From Streptomyces atriruber (lineage in GTDB: Bacteria > Actinomycetota > Actinomycetes > Streptomycetales > Streptomycetaceae): a stretch of 64,000 bases of DNA. The notes beneath the pieces are model-generated. The model was not told where the DNA came from. It saw only the letters and a list, made by a program, of their open reading frames with translations, and did not search any database. Of this stretch, positions 8,889-18,700 are shown piece by piece (the stretch's first letter is position 1; the number at the start of each line of letters is the position of its first letter). A program made the translations under genes and the position numbers. The DNA lies in the NCBI RefSeq assembly GCF_001418325.1, contig NZ_LIPN01000164.1, forward strand, positions 62,001 through 126,000. Direction: 5' to 3'.

Positions 8889-10235
8889 ATGCATGTGCAG
8901 GACTCCCTCCGCTCCGTCGCCCGCTCCTCCCCCGCCCTCTCCGCCGTCCTCCGCTCCCCCTTCACCCGGCGGGCCTGGGCCGAGGCTGCGTACTGCCTGA
9001 TCGGGTTCCCACTCGGGCTGGTGGGCGGGACGCTGCTCGCGGTGGTGCTGGTGCTCGGCGCGGGGTTCGCTCTTTCGCTGGTCCTGGCGGTCGTGGGGGC
9101 GCTGCTGCTCATCGGCGGGTTGCGGCTCGCCCGCGGGCTGGGCGGCGTGCACCGCGGGCTCGCCGGGGCGCTGCTCGGCGTACGGACGACCACGCCGCCC
9201 GCGTTGCGGCCCGGCGGCGGTTTCGTGGGGCGCGTCGACGCGCGGCTGCGGGACGGGGTCGGCTGGCGGGCGGCGGGGTACGTCCTCGCGAAGCTGCCCG
9301 TCGGGGCGCTCGGCGCGTACGCCGTGCTGTGGTGGGTGACGGGCCTGGTGAACCTCACGGCCCCGCTGCGGTGGGCGGTCTTCGGGCAGCAGCCCGAGCC
9401 GGGTGACCCCGACGGCATGCCGCTGCTCACGCCCATCCCCTTCGGGGGCGCGCACGTGGACACGTTCGCCGGGACCTGGCTCGCGGTGCTGGCCGGTGCG
9501 GTCACGCTGCTGTGCGCGCCGTGGGTGACCCGGCTCGTGGTCGCGGGGGACCTGTGGCTGATCGGGGCGCTTCTCGGGCCGGGGCGGCTCGCCGACCGCG
9601 TGCGCGACCTGGAGGAGACGCGGGCGCTCGCCGTCGACGACTCGGTGGCGCTGCTGCGTCGGGTCGAACGCGATCTGCACGACGGGGCGCAGGTGCGTCT
9701 CGTCGCGGTGGCGATGGGGCTCGACATGGTCAAAGAAGGGCTCGTCGAAGGGCAGCCGCTGGACGTCGGCCGCATCCGAAAGCTCGTCGACGGCGCGCAC
9801 CGGAACGCCACCGAGGCGCTCACCGAACTCCGTGACCTGGCCCGGGGCATCCACCCGCCCGCGCTCGACGACGGCCTCCCGGACGCCCTCGCCACGCTCG
9901 CCGCCCGCAGCACGGTGCCGGTCCGGCTCTCGACGGACGTTCCGGTGCGCCCCACCCCGGCGATCGAGACCATCGCGTACTTCTGCGCCGCCGAGCTCCT
10001 GACCAACGTCATCAAGCACAGCGGGGCGCGGCAGGCCGAGATCGGCGTGACGCAGCGGAACGGGCTGCTGCGGCTGCAGGTGACCGACGACGGGCGGGGC
10101 GGTGCCGCCGCGGGCACGGGGAGCGGCCTGACGGGGCTCGCTCAGCGCGTCCGCACCGTGGACGGCCGCATCGACGTCCACAGCCCCGAGGGCGGTCCGA
10201 CGACCATCACCGTCGAACTTCCCTTGCGCGCGTGA
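8889..10235 (+). CDS. NarL-type sensor histidine kinase
   Basis: A 448-residue kinase. The N-terminal half has four to five membrane helices with an extracellular loop around residues 150-190. The HisKA_3 dimerisation box reads VERDLHDGAQ, with the phosphorylated His, and the ATPase domain has the N-box AAELLTNVIKHSGA and G-box GTGSGLTGLAQRV. It starts at ATG 8889 after AGGAAA, 16 bases behind the permease, so ABC transporter and kinase are one operon. It phosphorylates the response regulator that follows four bases later. Confidence 0.93.
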   Translation: MHVQDSLRSVARSSPALSAVLRSPFTRRAWAEAAYCLIGFPLGLVGGTLLAVVLVLGAGFALSLVLAVVGALLLIGGLRLARGLGGVHRGLAGALLGVRTTTPPALRPGGGFVGRVDARLRDGVGWRAAGYVLAKLPVGALGAYAVLWWVTGLVNLTAPLRWAVFGQQPEPGDPDGMPLLTPIPFGGAHVDTFAGTWLAVLAGAVTLLCAPWVTRLVVAGDLWLIGALLGPGRLADRVRDLEETRALAVDDSVALLRRVERDLHDGAQVRLVAVAMGLDMVKEGLVEGQPLDVGRIRKLVDGAHRNATEALTELRDLARGIHPPALDDGLPDALATLAARSTVPVRLSTDVPVRPTPAIETIAYFCAAELLTNVIKHSGARQAEIGVTQRNGLLRLQVTDDGRGGAAAGTGSGLTGLAQRVRTVDGRIDVHSPEGGPTTITVELPLRA

Positions 10236-10239
10236 AAGC

Positions 10240-10893
10240 ATGCAGGGCATGCGTGTCGTGATCGCCGAGGATGCCGCCGTACTGCGGGAGCTGCTGGCCC
10301 AGATGCTCACCGAGCGCGGCCACGAGATCTGTGCCGCCGTGGGCGACGCCGACGCCCTGCGCGAGGCGGTGGCCGCGCACCGGCCCGACGTCACCGTGGT
10401 CGACATCCGGATGCCGCCGACCCACACCGACGAGGGGCTGCGCGCCGCCATCGACATCCGTGCCGAACACCCCGGCACCGGAGTGCTGCTCTTCTCCCAG
10501 TACGTCGAGACGAAGTACGCCACCCGGCTGCTGGCGGCCGGTTCCGCGGGCGTCGGCTATCTGCTCAAGGACCGGGTCGCGAACGTCGCGGAGTTCACCG
10601 ACGCGCTGGAGCGGGTGGCTGCGGGCGGCACCGCGCTCGACCCCGAGGTCGTCACACAGCTCGCCGGCGCGGGCAGCCGAAAGGCCGAACTGGCGCCGCT
10701 CACCGCGCGGGAGCGCGAGGTGCTCTCCCTGATGGCGGAGGGCCGGTCCAACGCCGCCATCGCCCAAGCGCTCTTCGTGTCCAGCGGCACGGTGGAGAAA
10801 CACGTCGCGGCCGTCTTCGACAAGCTCGGCCTGCCGGCCTCGCACGACCACAACCGCCGGGTGCTCGCGGTCATCCGCCAGCTACGATCCTGA
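10240..10893 (+). CDS. LuxR/NarL-family response regulator
   Basis: A 217-residue regulator. The receiver domain has acidic residues EDA near residue 11, the phosphoacceptor Asp in VTVVDIRMPP and the conserved Lys in YLLKDRV. The LuxR-type HTH reads LTAREREVLSLMAEGRSNAA and continues to VEKHVAAVFDKLGL. It is the partner of the kinase ending at 10235 and probably controls the ABC genes at 7332-8872. ATG 10240 is used; ATG 10249 is an equally good start three codons later. Confidence 0.92.
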   Translation: MQGMRVVIAEDAAVLRELLAQMLTERGHEICAAVGDADALREAVAAHRPDVTVVDIRMPPTHTDEGLRAAIDIRAEHPGTGVLLFSQYVETKYATRLLAAGSAGVGYLLKDRVANVAEFTDALERVAAGGTALDPEVVTQLAGAGSRKAELAPLTAREREVLSLMAEGRSNAAIAQALFVSSGTVEKHVAAVFDKLGLPASHDHNRRVLAVIRQLRS

Positions 10894-11290
10894 GTCGCCG
10901 ACCCCGCCCCCAGGGGTCAATTCCCGCCGTTCTGCGGAGGCCAACACACCCTCCGCGAGGGGTAGTTCATGTCGCGCACATGCCCCGGAGGTGTCGTCCA
11001 CGCCAAGCCGCGGAGCCGCCCCCGCCCGCCGTGGCCGACGTGGACACCACTAGACCTCGCCGCCCCCGCCGGATCCCCACATTCCGCGTCAAGCCCCTAC
11101 GCTTTCTTCACCCTTTGCCTCTAGACTTCCGCCCCCGGCTCCACGTATTCGCAGGACAAAGGCATATGCCAGAAGCACCACCGCATCGTGTGTTGCCAAA
11201 TCCCTTACGGCCCCCCTCCTGCTGTGCGAAAGTCATTAGCGGTCCACCACCCGTCAAGCTGGTCGCACCGCACCTTCAACGGAGCACCTC
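10894..11290. other. Intergenic region, no gene recognised
   Basis: About 400 bases between the response regulator and the PAS-SpoIIE gene. It begins with a terminator-like hairpin (10934-10956). The open frames in it overlap the next gene out of frame and look like no protein I know. It presumably holds the promoter of the phosphatase gene. Confidence 0.5.
10934..10956 (+). terminator. Terminator-like hairpin after the response regulator
   Basis: GCGGAGG and CCTCCGC form a perfect seven-base stem around a nine-base loop, 40 bases after the stop codon. There is no T-tract. Confidence 0.45.
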
Positions 11291-12730
11291 ATGCCGTCCC
11301 ATGTCTTCGCGGACCACGCAGCCGCCCAGCCGCCCGAGCGCGGCGCGGTCGACGCGCTGATCTCGCAGACGCGTCGGCTCCGCGGCGAGGTCGACGCCGT
11401 GCGGCGCGACGCCGTGGACGACCACGCGGACCCCGCCGGGCGCTGGCAGCGGGCCCTGTGCGACCTGGCGGTCCATCAGCTCAACGACCTCGACGACCAC
11501 CTCGCGCAGCTGCGGGACGGTCCGCCGCGGACGGCCGGGGAGACCGCGGCGCCGGCTGTCCCGGAGTCCGCCGAGCCCGGCCGCGATTCCCTGCTGAGCC
11601 GGGTGGGCAGCGCCGAGTGGAACCTCCTGACCGACGAGGCCAGCTGGTCCGGCGAGCTCTACGGAATCCTCGGCCGCGACCCTGCCGCTCCCCCGCTCTC
11701 CCTGGACGAGCTCCCCTCCCTGGTGCACACCGACGACCAGCCCCTGCTGACCGCGATGGTCACGGACTGTCTCGTCGACGGAAAGCCCATCGACGGCGAG
11801 TTCCGCGTCCTGCGCTCCGACGGGCGCGTCCGCCAGGTGCACATGATGGGCGAGCCCGTCCTCGCCGCCGACGGGTCCACCGCCTCCATGTGGGCGGTCC
11901 TGCGGGACATCAGCGAGCTGCGCCGCAGCCAGCGCGTCGTGCGCGAGAGCCGCGACTCGCTGCAGCGCCACCACGACATCGCGCAGACCGAGCACCGCCT
12001 CGCCGTCGCACTGCAGGAGGCGGTCCTCCCGCCGTGGCGCGGCTCCCTCCGGTTCCCGCACGGCGGGCCCGGCAGACTCGACCTCGCCGCCCGCTACCTC
12101 CCCTCCGCGACCAGCACGCTCATCGGCGGAGACTGGTACGACGCGATGGAACTGCCCGGCGGCGACGCCCTGCTGAGCGTCGGCGACCTCACCGGGCACG
12201 GCGTCGCCGTCACCTCAGGCATGGCGATGCTGCTCGGCGCGCTGCGCGGCATGGCGGTGGCCGGAGCGCAGCCGGGCGGCCGTTTCGCCCAGCCCGGCCA
12301 GCTCATGGGCTGGCTCAACCAGTTGCTGGATGCCACGGTCCAGCCCGCCCTCGGCAGCGCCGTCTGCTGTCGCTTCGATCCGACCACGCACTTACTCACC
12401 TGGGCACAGGCCGGGCACCCCGCCCCGCTGCTGTTCCGCGACGGGACGGGGCGCGCGCTGACGCCACCGCGCGGCGTGCTCCTGGGGGCCACCTCCGGGG
12501 CGACGTACGAGCAGGCCGAAGAGCAACTGCGGCCCGGAGACCTGTTGCTGCTGCACACCGACGGCCTGGTGCCGCGGCGCGACAGGAACACGGCGACGAG
12601 CCTGCTGCTCTCCCTCGCGTCCCGTTTCGCCGAGGCGCGAACGGCACAGGACTGCGTGCGGACCGTCGTCGAGGAATGCGGCGAGGCACCTCGTGAGGAC
12701 GACGCCTGCCTGTTGGTCGCGCGGGTCTGA
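11291..12730 (+). CDS. PAS-domain PP2C (SpoIIE-type) protein phosphatase
   Basis: A 479-residue signalling protein. Residues ~95-215 form a PAS fold (SAEWNLLTDEASWSGELYGI through WAVLRDISE). A coiled linker leads to a SpoIIE/PP2C phosphatase domain from about 255 to the end. The metal-binding motifs GGDWYDAMEL, GDLTGHGV and LLLLHTDGLV hold the expected aspartates. Such proteins usually dephosphorylate anti-sigma-factor antagonists in Streptomyces stress and differentiation pathways. No kinase or antagonist gene is adjacent, so the partner is unknown. ATG 11291 has GGAG eight bases upstream. Confidence 0.9.
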   Translation: MPSHVFADHAAAQPPERGAVDALISQTRRLRGEVDAVRRDAVDDHADPAGRWQRALCDLAVHQLNDLDDHLAQLRDGPPRTAGETAAPAVPESAEPGRDSLLSRVGSAEWNLLTDEASWSGELYGILGRDPAAPPLSLDELPSLVHTDDQPLLTAMVTDCLVDGKPIDGEFRVLRSDGRVRQVHMMGEPVLAADGSTASMWAVLRDISELRRSQRVVRESRDSLQRHHDIAQTEHRLAVALQEAVLPPWRGSLRFPHGGPGRLDLAARYLPSATSTLIGGDWYDAMELPGGDALLSVGDLTGHGVAVTSGMAMLLGALRGMAVAGAQPGGRFAQPGQLMGWLNQLLDATVQPALGSAVCCRFDPTTHLLTWAQAGHPAPLLFRDGTGRALTPPRGVLLGATSGATYEQAEEQLRPGDLLLLHTDGLVPRRDRNTATSLLLSLASRFAEARTAQDCVRTVVEECGEAPREDDACLLVARV

Positions 12731-12768
12731 ATCCCTCGACCGCGCGATGTCTCATGCGCTCCGGTGCG

Positions 12769-14256
12769 TCACGCCCTGGCGGTCCTCCCCCTGCTCGCCT
12801 TCGGCAGCGCGAACTTGATCTCCTCGCGCAGGTCCTGGATCTTCGGATAGCCCGCGTACTGCGCGGTCAGCCGGTACATCTCGCGCAGCCGGTCCCAGGT
12901 GCGGTGCGAGGAGTTCGCCCGCATCGACACCAGCGCCAACCGCGCGTACCTGTCGGCCTGTTCGGGGTCGTCGGCGATGAAGCAGGCCGACGCCAGTGAG
13001 ATGTAGTCGAAGATCTGCGACCGGTCGCGGTTCTTGGACCGCAGCTCGATCGCCTCCTTCGCATGACGCTGCGCGGCGTTCGCCGCGGATGCCTCGTGGT
13101 CGGCGAGGGTGCGGTAGGCCAGGGCCTGCATGCCGTGCAGATCCGCCTCGTCGAACATCTGCATCCAGCTCGGCGGCGGCACGTCCCCCTTGTCCGAGAC
13201 GAAGAGGTCCTCGGCCAGGCCGAGCGTGCGCCGCATCGCCTGGCCGCGCCCCATCGACGCATGCGCCCAGGCCTCGATGGTGTACAACATCGCCTGGGTG
13301 CGGGGCAGGGCCTCCTCGCCCGCGCCCGACTTGGCGAGCTTCATCAGGTCCAGGGCGTCGTCCGGCTTGCCGAGGTGCACCATCTGGCGCGCGGCCCGCG
13401 ACAGTGCCTCTCCCGCCCGCGGGCGGTCGCCGCCCTCGCGGGCGGCGTGCGCAGCGATGACGAAGTACTTCTGCGCCGTGGGCTCCAGGCCGATGTCGTG
13501 CGACATCCACCCCGCGAGCACGGCGAGGTTGGCGGCGACGCCCCACAGGCGCCGCTGAAGGTGTTCGGGGTGTCGGTAGGCGAGCATGCCGCCCACCTCG
13601 TTGAGCTGGCCCACCACGGCCTTGCGCTGCAGCCCGCCTCCGCGGGCCGCGTCCCAGGCGCGGAACACTTCGACCGAGCGCTCCAGCTCCTCGATCTCCT
13701 GGGACCCGATGGGGGCGGCCTCATAGCGGTCGAGCCCGGCGGGATCGACGTGCAGGGGATCTTCGATACGGGGGGCGTCGGCCTTGAAGGCCGGATCGGT
13801 GTGCAGCCAGTCGTGCATGGCGCTGCTGAGTGCGGAGCCTGCGGCAAGCGCAGCGCCCGCGCCCACCAAGCCGCGTCGGTTGAGCATGAGGTCCATTCCC
13901 GTGAATTCGGTGAGGACCGCGGCCGTCCGCTCGGGCGCCCACGGCACGCCGTCGGGGTGCTCCACACTCCCGTCGCCACGCCGCTTCCCTGTGCGCCCGT
14001 GCCGGACCAGACCCAGATCCTCAGTGGTCACGACACGGCCGAGACGCTCGGTGAACAGAACAGCCAGCACCCGTGGCACCGGATCACGCGGGATCTCTCC
14101 CATGTCGATCCACCGCCGCACCCGCGAGGTGTCGGTGGCCAGTTGGGGGTGGCCCATAGCCGCCGCCTGCCGGTTCACCAGTCTCGCGAGCTCCCCCTTC
14201 GACCAGCCGGCCAGGCCGAACAGGTCGGAGAGACGGGTATTGGGTTGTCCGTTCAC
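12769..14256 (-). CDS. NsdA-like regulatory protein with TPR-type repeats
   Basis: A 495-residue protein. The N-terminal ~100 residues resemble an HTH module (SDLFGLAGWSKGELARLVNR followed by TSRVRRWIDMGEIPRDPVPR). The rest is alpha-helical and repeat-like (AAHAAREGGDRPRAGEALS, QAMLYTIEAWAHASMGRGQA), as in the NsdA/NsdB family of Streptomyces proteins that hold back sporulation and antibiotic production. The architecture and the WIDMGEIPRDP segment are the basis for the call; which paralogue this is cannot be decided. It is convergent with the phosphatase (38 bases apart) and divergent from the APH-like gene. Confidence 0.7.
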   Translation of the reverse strand: MNGQPNTRLSDLFGLAGWSKGELARLVNRQAAAMGHPQLATDTSRVRRWIDMGEIPRDPVPRVLAVLFTERLGRVVTTEDLGLVRHGRTGKRRGDGSVEHPDGVPWAPERTAAVLTEFTGMDLMLNRRGLVGAGAALAAGSALSSAMHDWLHTDPAFKADAPRIEDPLHVDPAGLDRYEAAPIGSQEIEELERSVEVFRAWDAARGGGLQRKAVVGQLNEVGGMLAYRHPEHLQRRLWGVAANLAVLAGWMSHDIGLEPTAQKYFVIAAHAAREGGDRPRAGEALSRAARQMVHLGKPDDALDLMKLAKSGAGEEALPRTQAMLYTIEAWAHASMGRGQAMRRTLGLAEDLFVSDKGDVPPPSWMQMFDEADLHGMQALAYRTLADHEASAANAAQRHAKEAIELRSKNRDRSQIFDYISLASACFIADDPEQADRYARLALVSMRANSSHRTWDRLREMYRLTAQYAGYPKIQDLREEIKFALPKASRGRTARA

Positions 14257-14318
14257 GTCAAGCCCCCAGGTTCTCGGCTGAGTTGACAGTAGCCCTCTGT
14301 CAGTTGCAGAGCGACTAT

Positions 14319-14360
14319 TCGCCAGGGTTCGCCAGGGTGCGCCACATGGTGTGCCAGGGG
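14319..14360. repeat. Tandem 10-base direct repeats in a divergent promoter region
   Basis: TCGCCAGGGT occurs twice back to back (14319-14338), followed by GCGCCACATG and a fourth related unit GTGCCAGGGG (14351-14360). The block sits between the NsdA-like and APH-like genes. Next to it is a TTGACA-containing inverted repeat (TGACAG/CTGTCA, from about 14284). Helical-turn spacing suggests a protein-binding site. Confidence 0.4.
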
Positions 14361-14490
14361 ACGGCGGGTGTCAGGTAGGAGTGCGCCACCCCGACCCGGT
14401 CGCCGCAAGGCACTCCCCAGGGTGCACCCGAAGCGACCGGGCCGGGAGGCGCACGCAATTCACAGGCACACGAAGGGATCTGTATCGCCC

Positions 14491-15678
14491 ATGTACGCAG
14501 CATCGTCCTCCGTGTCCGCCCCGCCCCGGCCGCTGCACCCGCGCCCTCCGCTCCACCGGAGCCGCGAGGTGCCCCCGTCGTCGGGGAACGGCCCCTATCT
14601 GGAGCCGGTGCGCCCCGCGGGCGCGCCGCTAGGCGTCGGCCGCACGCCCCGCATGCCGGGGGCCGGCACGCAAACGCTCAGCGGGAGACTCGACTTGTCC
14701 GGCCCCCAGGGGGCGCAACTGCGCACCGCGATCGCTTCGGTGCACCGCATCTGCCCCGAGTTCAATCCGGTGCAGGTGCTCCGCAGAAGCGGCCGCACCG
14801 TGCTGCTCGTCGGCACGGCGGGCCGCGGCACCGCCGTCGCCAAGTGTCTGCTCGACCACTCGCCCGGCTGGGCCGAGCGGATCCGGCACGAAATAGCGGT
14901 ATACCGCTCGTTCGTCCGGCACCGACCTCCGGTCCGCGCGCCGCGGCTCATCGCCGCCGATCCCGAGGACTGCACGCTGGTGATCGAGCGGATGCCCGGC
15001 CGAGTGGCGGCACTGCACCGGCATCCCGTCGAGTCGCCGCCGCGTGCGGACATCCGGGCGGCCCTGGGCTCCATCTGCCGCCTCAACCAGTGGCGGCCGC
15101 CGGCGGAAATGTTCGGCAAGCCGCTGGACTACGGCAAGCGGATCACCCGCTTCCACGAGCTGGGCCTGCTGACGGACCGCGACATGGGCGACCTGCAGAA
15201 GCTGCTGCACGGCATCGCGCACTCCGTCGGGCACCAGGGCAACGGCAGCCACGCGATGTGGCAGTTCTGCCACGGCGACGCCCTGCTGTCGAACATCCTC
15301 CTCTCTCCCCCCGGCCCCGTCCTCGTCGACTGGGAGCACGCCGGGTGGTATCTGCCGGGGTACGACCTGGCGACGCTGTGGGCGGTCCTCGGTGACGCCC
15401 CGGTGGCCCGGCGCGAGATCAGCCAGCTAGCACAGTCCGCGGGCCCGGCGGCGCGCGACGCGTTCCTGGTGAACCTGATGCTGGTCCTGACCCGCGAGAT
15501 CCGTACGTACGAATCGGCCGTGCAGCGTTCGATGCACGACTCGGCCCCGGCGGCACCGGGCCCGGCCCAGCCCGGTGCTGCGCCGTCCGGCGAGGAACAG
15601 CGGCTGCTGTTGCGGCGGCTGCACGACGACTGCCAGCTGGCCCGCAGGGCCGTGCGTGCGGCGGTCGGCACTCGCTGA
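14491..15678 (+). CDS. Aminoglycoside-phosphotransferase-fold kinase, function unknown
   Basis: A 395-residue protein with the APH/choline-kinase fold. The N-terminal ~75 residues are Pro- and Arg-rich and probably disordered. The catalytic loop is [12 protein letters not shown] (Brenner-type His-Gly-Asp-x4-Asn) and the metal-binding motif is LVDWEHAGW, where the usual second Asp of D-x-D is Glu. Many Streptomyces carry APH-fold proteins unrelated to drug resistance, so resistance is not claimed. The start at 14491 follows GAAGGGA; the longer frame from 14368 looks non-coding. It is divergent from the NsdA-like gene, and a hairpin follows. Confidence 0.78.
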   Translation: MYAASSSVSAPPRPLHPRPPLHRSREVPPSSGNGPYLEPVRPAGAPLGVGRTPRMPGAGTQTLSGRLDLSGPQGAQLRTAIASVHRICPEFNPVQVLRRSGRTVLLVGTAGRGTAVAKCLLDHSPGWAERIRHEIAVYRSFVRHRPPVRAPRLIAADPEDCTLVIERMPGRVAALHRHPVESPPRADIRAALGSICRLNQWRPPAEMFGKPLDYGKRITRFHELGLLTDRDMGDLQKLLHGIAHSVGHQGNGSHAMWQFCHGDALLSNILLSPPGPVLVDWEHAGWYLPGYDLATLWAVLGDAPVARREISQLAQSAGPAARDAFLVNLMLVLTREIRTYESAVQRSMHDSAPAAPGPAQPGAAPSGEEQRLLLRRLHDDCQLARRAVRAAVGTR

Positions 15679-15689
15679 CGGGGAGGACA

Positions 15690-15728
15690 GGTCCGCGGTG
15701 TGCTTTGGACAGGGGCGCACCGCGGACC
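15690..15728 (+). terminator. Terminator after the APH-like gene
   Basis: GGTCCGCGGTG and CACCGCGGACC form a perfect 11-base stem with a 17-base loop, followed by GTCTTATG. It lies 11 bases after the stop codon and faces the convergent ThuA gene. Confidence 0.7.
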
Positions 15729-15784
15729 GTCTTATGCCTCCGGCGACTTCCGAAGGACTATGACGTGCCGTCGTGTCCGCGCGT

Positions 15785-18700
15785 CTAGGACGCGGAGAAC
15801 TGCACCGCGTCCACGTCGAAGGAATTGTCCTGGGACGACGTGAAGACCAGATACAGCTTGTGTGTTCCGGTCAGGGCCTCGACCGGTACGGCGGGCGTCG
15901 ACTGGTAGGTGTCCCAGCCCCCGGTGTCGGGCACGGGCGTCGTGGCGAGCAGTTTGCCGTCGGGCGCGTCGGCGCGCAGCTCGATGGAGCCGACGCCGTA
16001 GGGCGAGGACAGCTTGTACGCGACCTTGCCGATGCCCTCCACGCTCATCGGGCTGTAGGCGATCCAGTCGCCGTTGCTGATGTCGCCGATGCGCTTGCCG
16101 TTCTCGGCCCCCTCCTGCGAGACGATGCGTGTCCCGGACTGGTCGTCGCGGTACTCCGCCTGCTTGTGCTTGGGCTGCAGCACCGAGCGGCCGTACCCGG
16201 TCAGGGCGCTGACGCCGTCGCCGCCCTTGTCCGTGTACTTCGCGTTGAGGACGTACGTGAGGTCGGCGCCCTCGGGGTGGCCGCCGAGGTCTCCGGTGTC
16301 GACCGTTCCCTCGCATCCGGGGATGTCGGTGGTGGGGTGCTCGTGGTCGTCATGGCCGAGTGCCGGGTTCACCGTGACCTTCGAGCAGTCGACGGTGCCG
16401 TCCTCCGGGTCGGTCACGGTGACCTTGTACGGGATCTTGTCGCCGAAGTCGATGAGCTTGCCGTCGACCGGCGTCTCGATCGTCACCTTCGGTGCGGTGT
16501 TGCCCGCGGTGACGGGGACGTTGGCGTAGCCGGACTTGCCCGAGGAGTCGGTGACCTTCAGCTGGGCGTTGAAGTCCCCCTTGGCGGTGTAGGTGTGCGA
16601 GGGGTTCGGTTCCGTCGAGTCGTAGGTGCCGTTGCCGTCGAAGTCCCAGGCGTAGCTGAGGGAGTCGCCGTCGGGGTCGGAGCTGCCGGTGCTGGAGAAG
16701 TCGACCTTCAGCGGGACGGGGCCGTTGGTGGCGGATGCCTTGGCCTTGGCGAGCGGGATGCGCTGCCCCTGGGCGTAGTCGATGCGGTAGAGCCCGGAGT
16801 CGTTGTTGCCGCCGCCGAACTCGCTGCCCCACTCCAGGACGTAGAGCGATCCGTCGGGTCCGAAGGTCATGTCCATGGGCTTGGCGAACTTCGCCGACTT
16901 GAGGAAGTCGTTGATCTTCAGGAGTCTGCCGTCCTTGTCGAAACGGATCTCCTTGACCGAGTCGCGCGCCCACTCGTAGAAGAAGTTGGCGCCCTCGAAG
17001 TAGGCGGGGAACTTCGTCTTGGAGGGGTTCTTCGCGTCGTAGTGGTAGACCGGTCCGCTCATGGGCGCCGAGCCGCCGGAGCCCATTTCGGGGAACTCCT
17101 TGGAGGCGCCGTACCCGTACCAGATCTCGGGCTGCTGGAGGGCGGGCAGGTCTTTGAGGCCGGTGTTGTTCGGCGACGGGTTGACGGGCTCGGCGCAGTC
17201 GAACTTGGTGCCCGCCTTCTGGGTCTCCGGGTCATAGGGGGCGTAGGCCTGGTTGTTGCCGTGGCAGAAGGGCCAGCCGAAGTTGCCCGCCTTCTTGATG
17301 ACGTTGTACTCGACCAGGCCCTCGGGACCGCGGTCCGTGGTGGGGCCGCCGCGGTCGGGGCCGTAGTCGGAGGCGTGCACGTACCCCGTCTTGGGGTCGA
17401 CGGTGAACCGGAACGGGTTGCGGAAGCCCATGGCGTAGATCTCGGGGCGGGTCTTGGCCGTGCCCTGCTTGAAGAGGTTGCCCTTGGGGATGGTGTATCC
17501 GCCGCCGTCCTTGGGCTTGATGCGGAGGATCTTGCCGCGCAGGTCGTTGGTGTTGCCCGCGGTGCGGGCGGCGTCCAGCATCTGCTTGCCGGGCCGCCAG
17601 TCGAGCGGGGCGTATCCCTGCCAGGCGGGGTCGAGGTTGGGCGGAGTGTCGTCGCCGACGCCGAGGTAGAGCGTGCGGTCGGGGCCGAACTCGACGGCGC
17701 CGCCGGTGTGGCCGGGCTCGGGGAAGGTGCGGTCGCGGTACGCGGGGACGTCGAGGAGCTTCTTCTCGCTGGCGAGGTCGAGGGTGTTGTCCTTCTTGAC
17801 CGTGAAGCGGGAGAGGCGGTTGACGTCGTCGGTCGCCTTGCCGGGCGCGTAGTAGAGGTAGATCCAGCGGTTGTCGGCGAACTTCGGGTCGAGTTCCATG
17901 CCGACAAGGCCGTCCTCGCCGCCGGTGTACACATCGAGCTTGCCGGCGGTGGTGGTGGCGTGGGTCTTCGGGTCGAAGATCTTCACCTCGCCGCTGCGCT
18001 GGACGTAGAAGACCTTGCCGTCCTTGGCGACGTCGAGTTCCATGGGGTCGGCGGTGTTGTCGTCGAGGGCGGTCTTCTCGTAGCCGGACCAGACGGTGCC
18101 GCCGCAGTCGCCGGAGGCGTTCCCCGCGGCCCATTTGATGCCGCCGAGTACGTGCTCACGGAAGGCGGGCTCGCTGTAGGAGGCCTTGTCGTGGCCCATG
18201 GCGGTGGCCCACACCTTGCCGCCCTCGGCGTTGCGGCACCAGGAGATGGGGTGGTCGGCACCCATCGCCGAACCACCGGGGTCGTACGTCGTCTCGTCCG
18301 CGGTCACCAGGACGTGCACGTCGCCCCGGGGGTTCTTGTCGAAGTTGTACCACTCCTCGGGGCGCTCCCAGCGCTCCGGAAGTCCCTTGGTGGAGGGGTG
18401 GGCGCGGTCGGCGACCTTGGCGGTGCCCTTGAGGACGCCCGGGGAGTGGGCGGGCATGTGGGCACCGGCGTTGATGAGGTCGTCCCACCAGGGGAAGGAG
18501 TCCTCGACGCCCATGTCGAGGGTGTTGTGCAGGGCGACGACGCCCTTGCCGCTCTTCACGTACTTCTTCATGGCGTCGCGCTGCGCTTCGGTGTCCCAGA
18601 CCATGCCGGAGTTCTGCAGCATGATGATGACGTCGAAGTCCTTGAGCTTCGCGTCGTCGAAGACGGTGGCGTCGTCGGTCTGGACGACCTCGAAGTTCTC

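Noticed and set aside
7685..10523. Long reverse frames of 810 and 588 codons
   Set aside because: They cover the ABC permease and histidine kinase on the other strand and show no domain.
14491..15678. Aminoglycoside resistance gene
   Set aside because: The APH fold is clear, but the fold covers many non-resistance kinases and nothing in the neighbourhood points to resistance.
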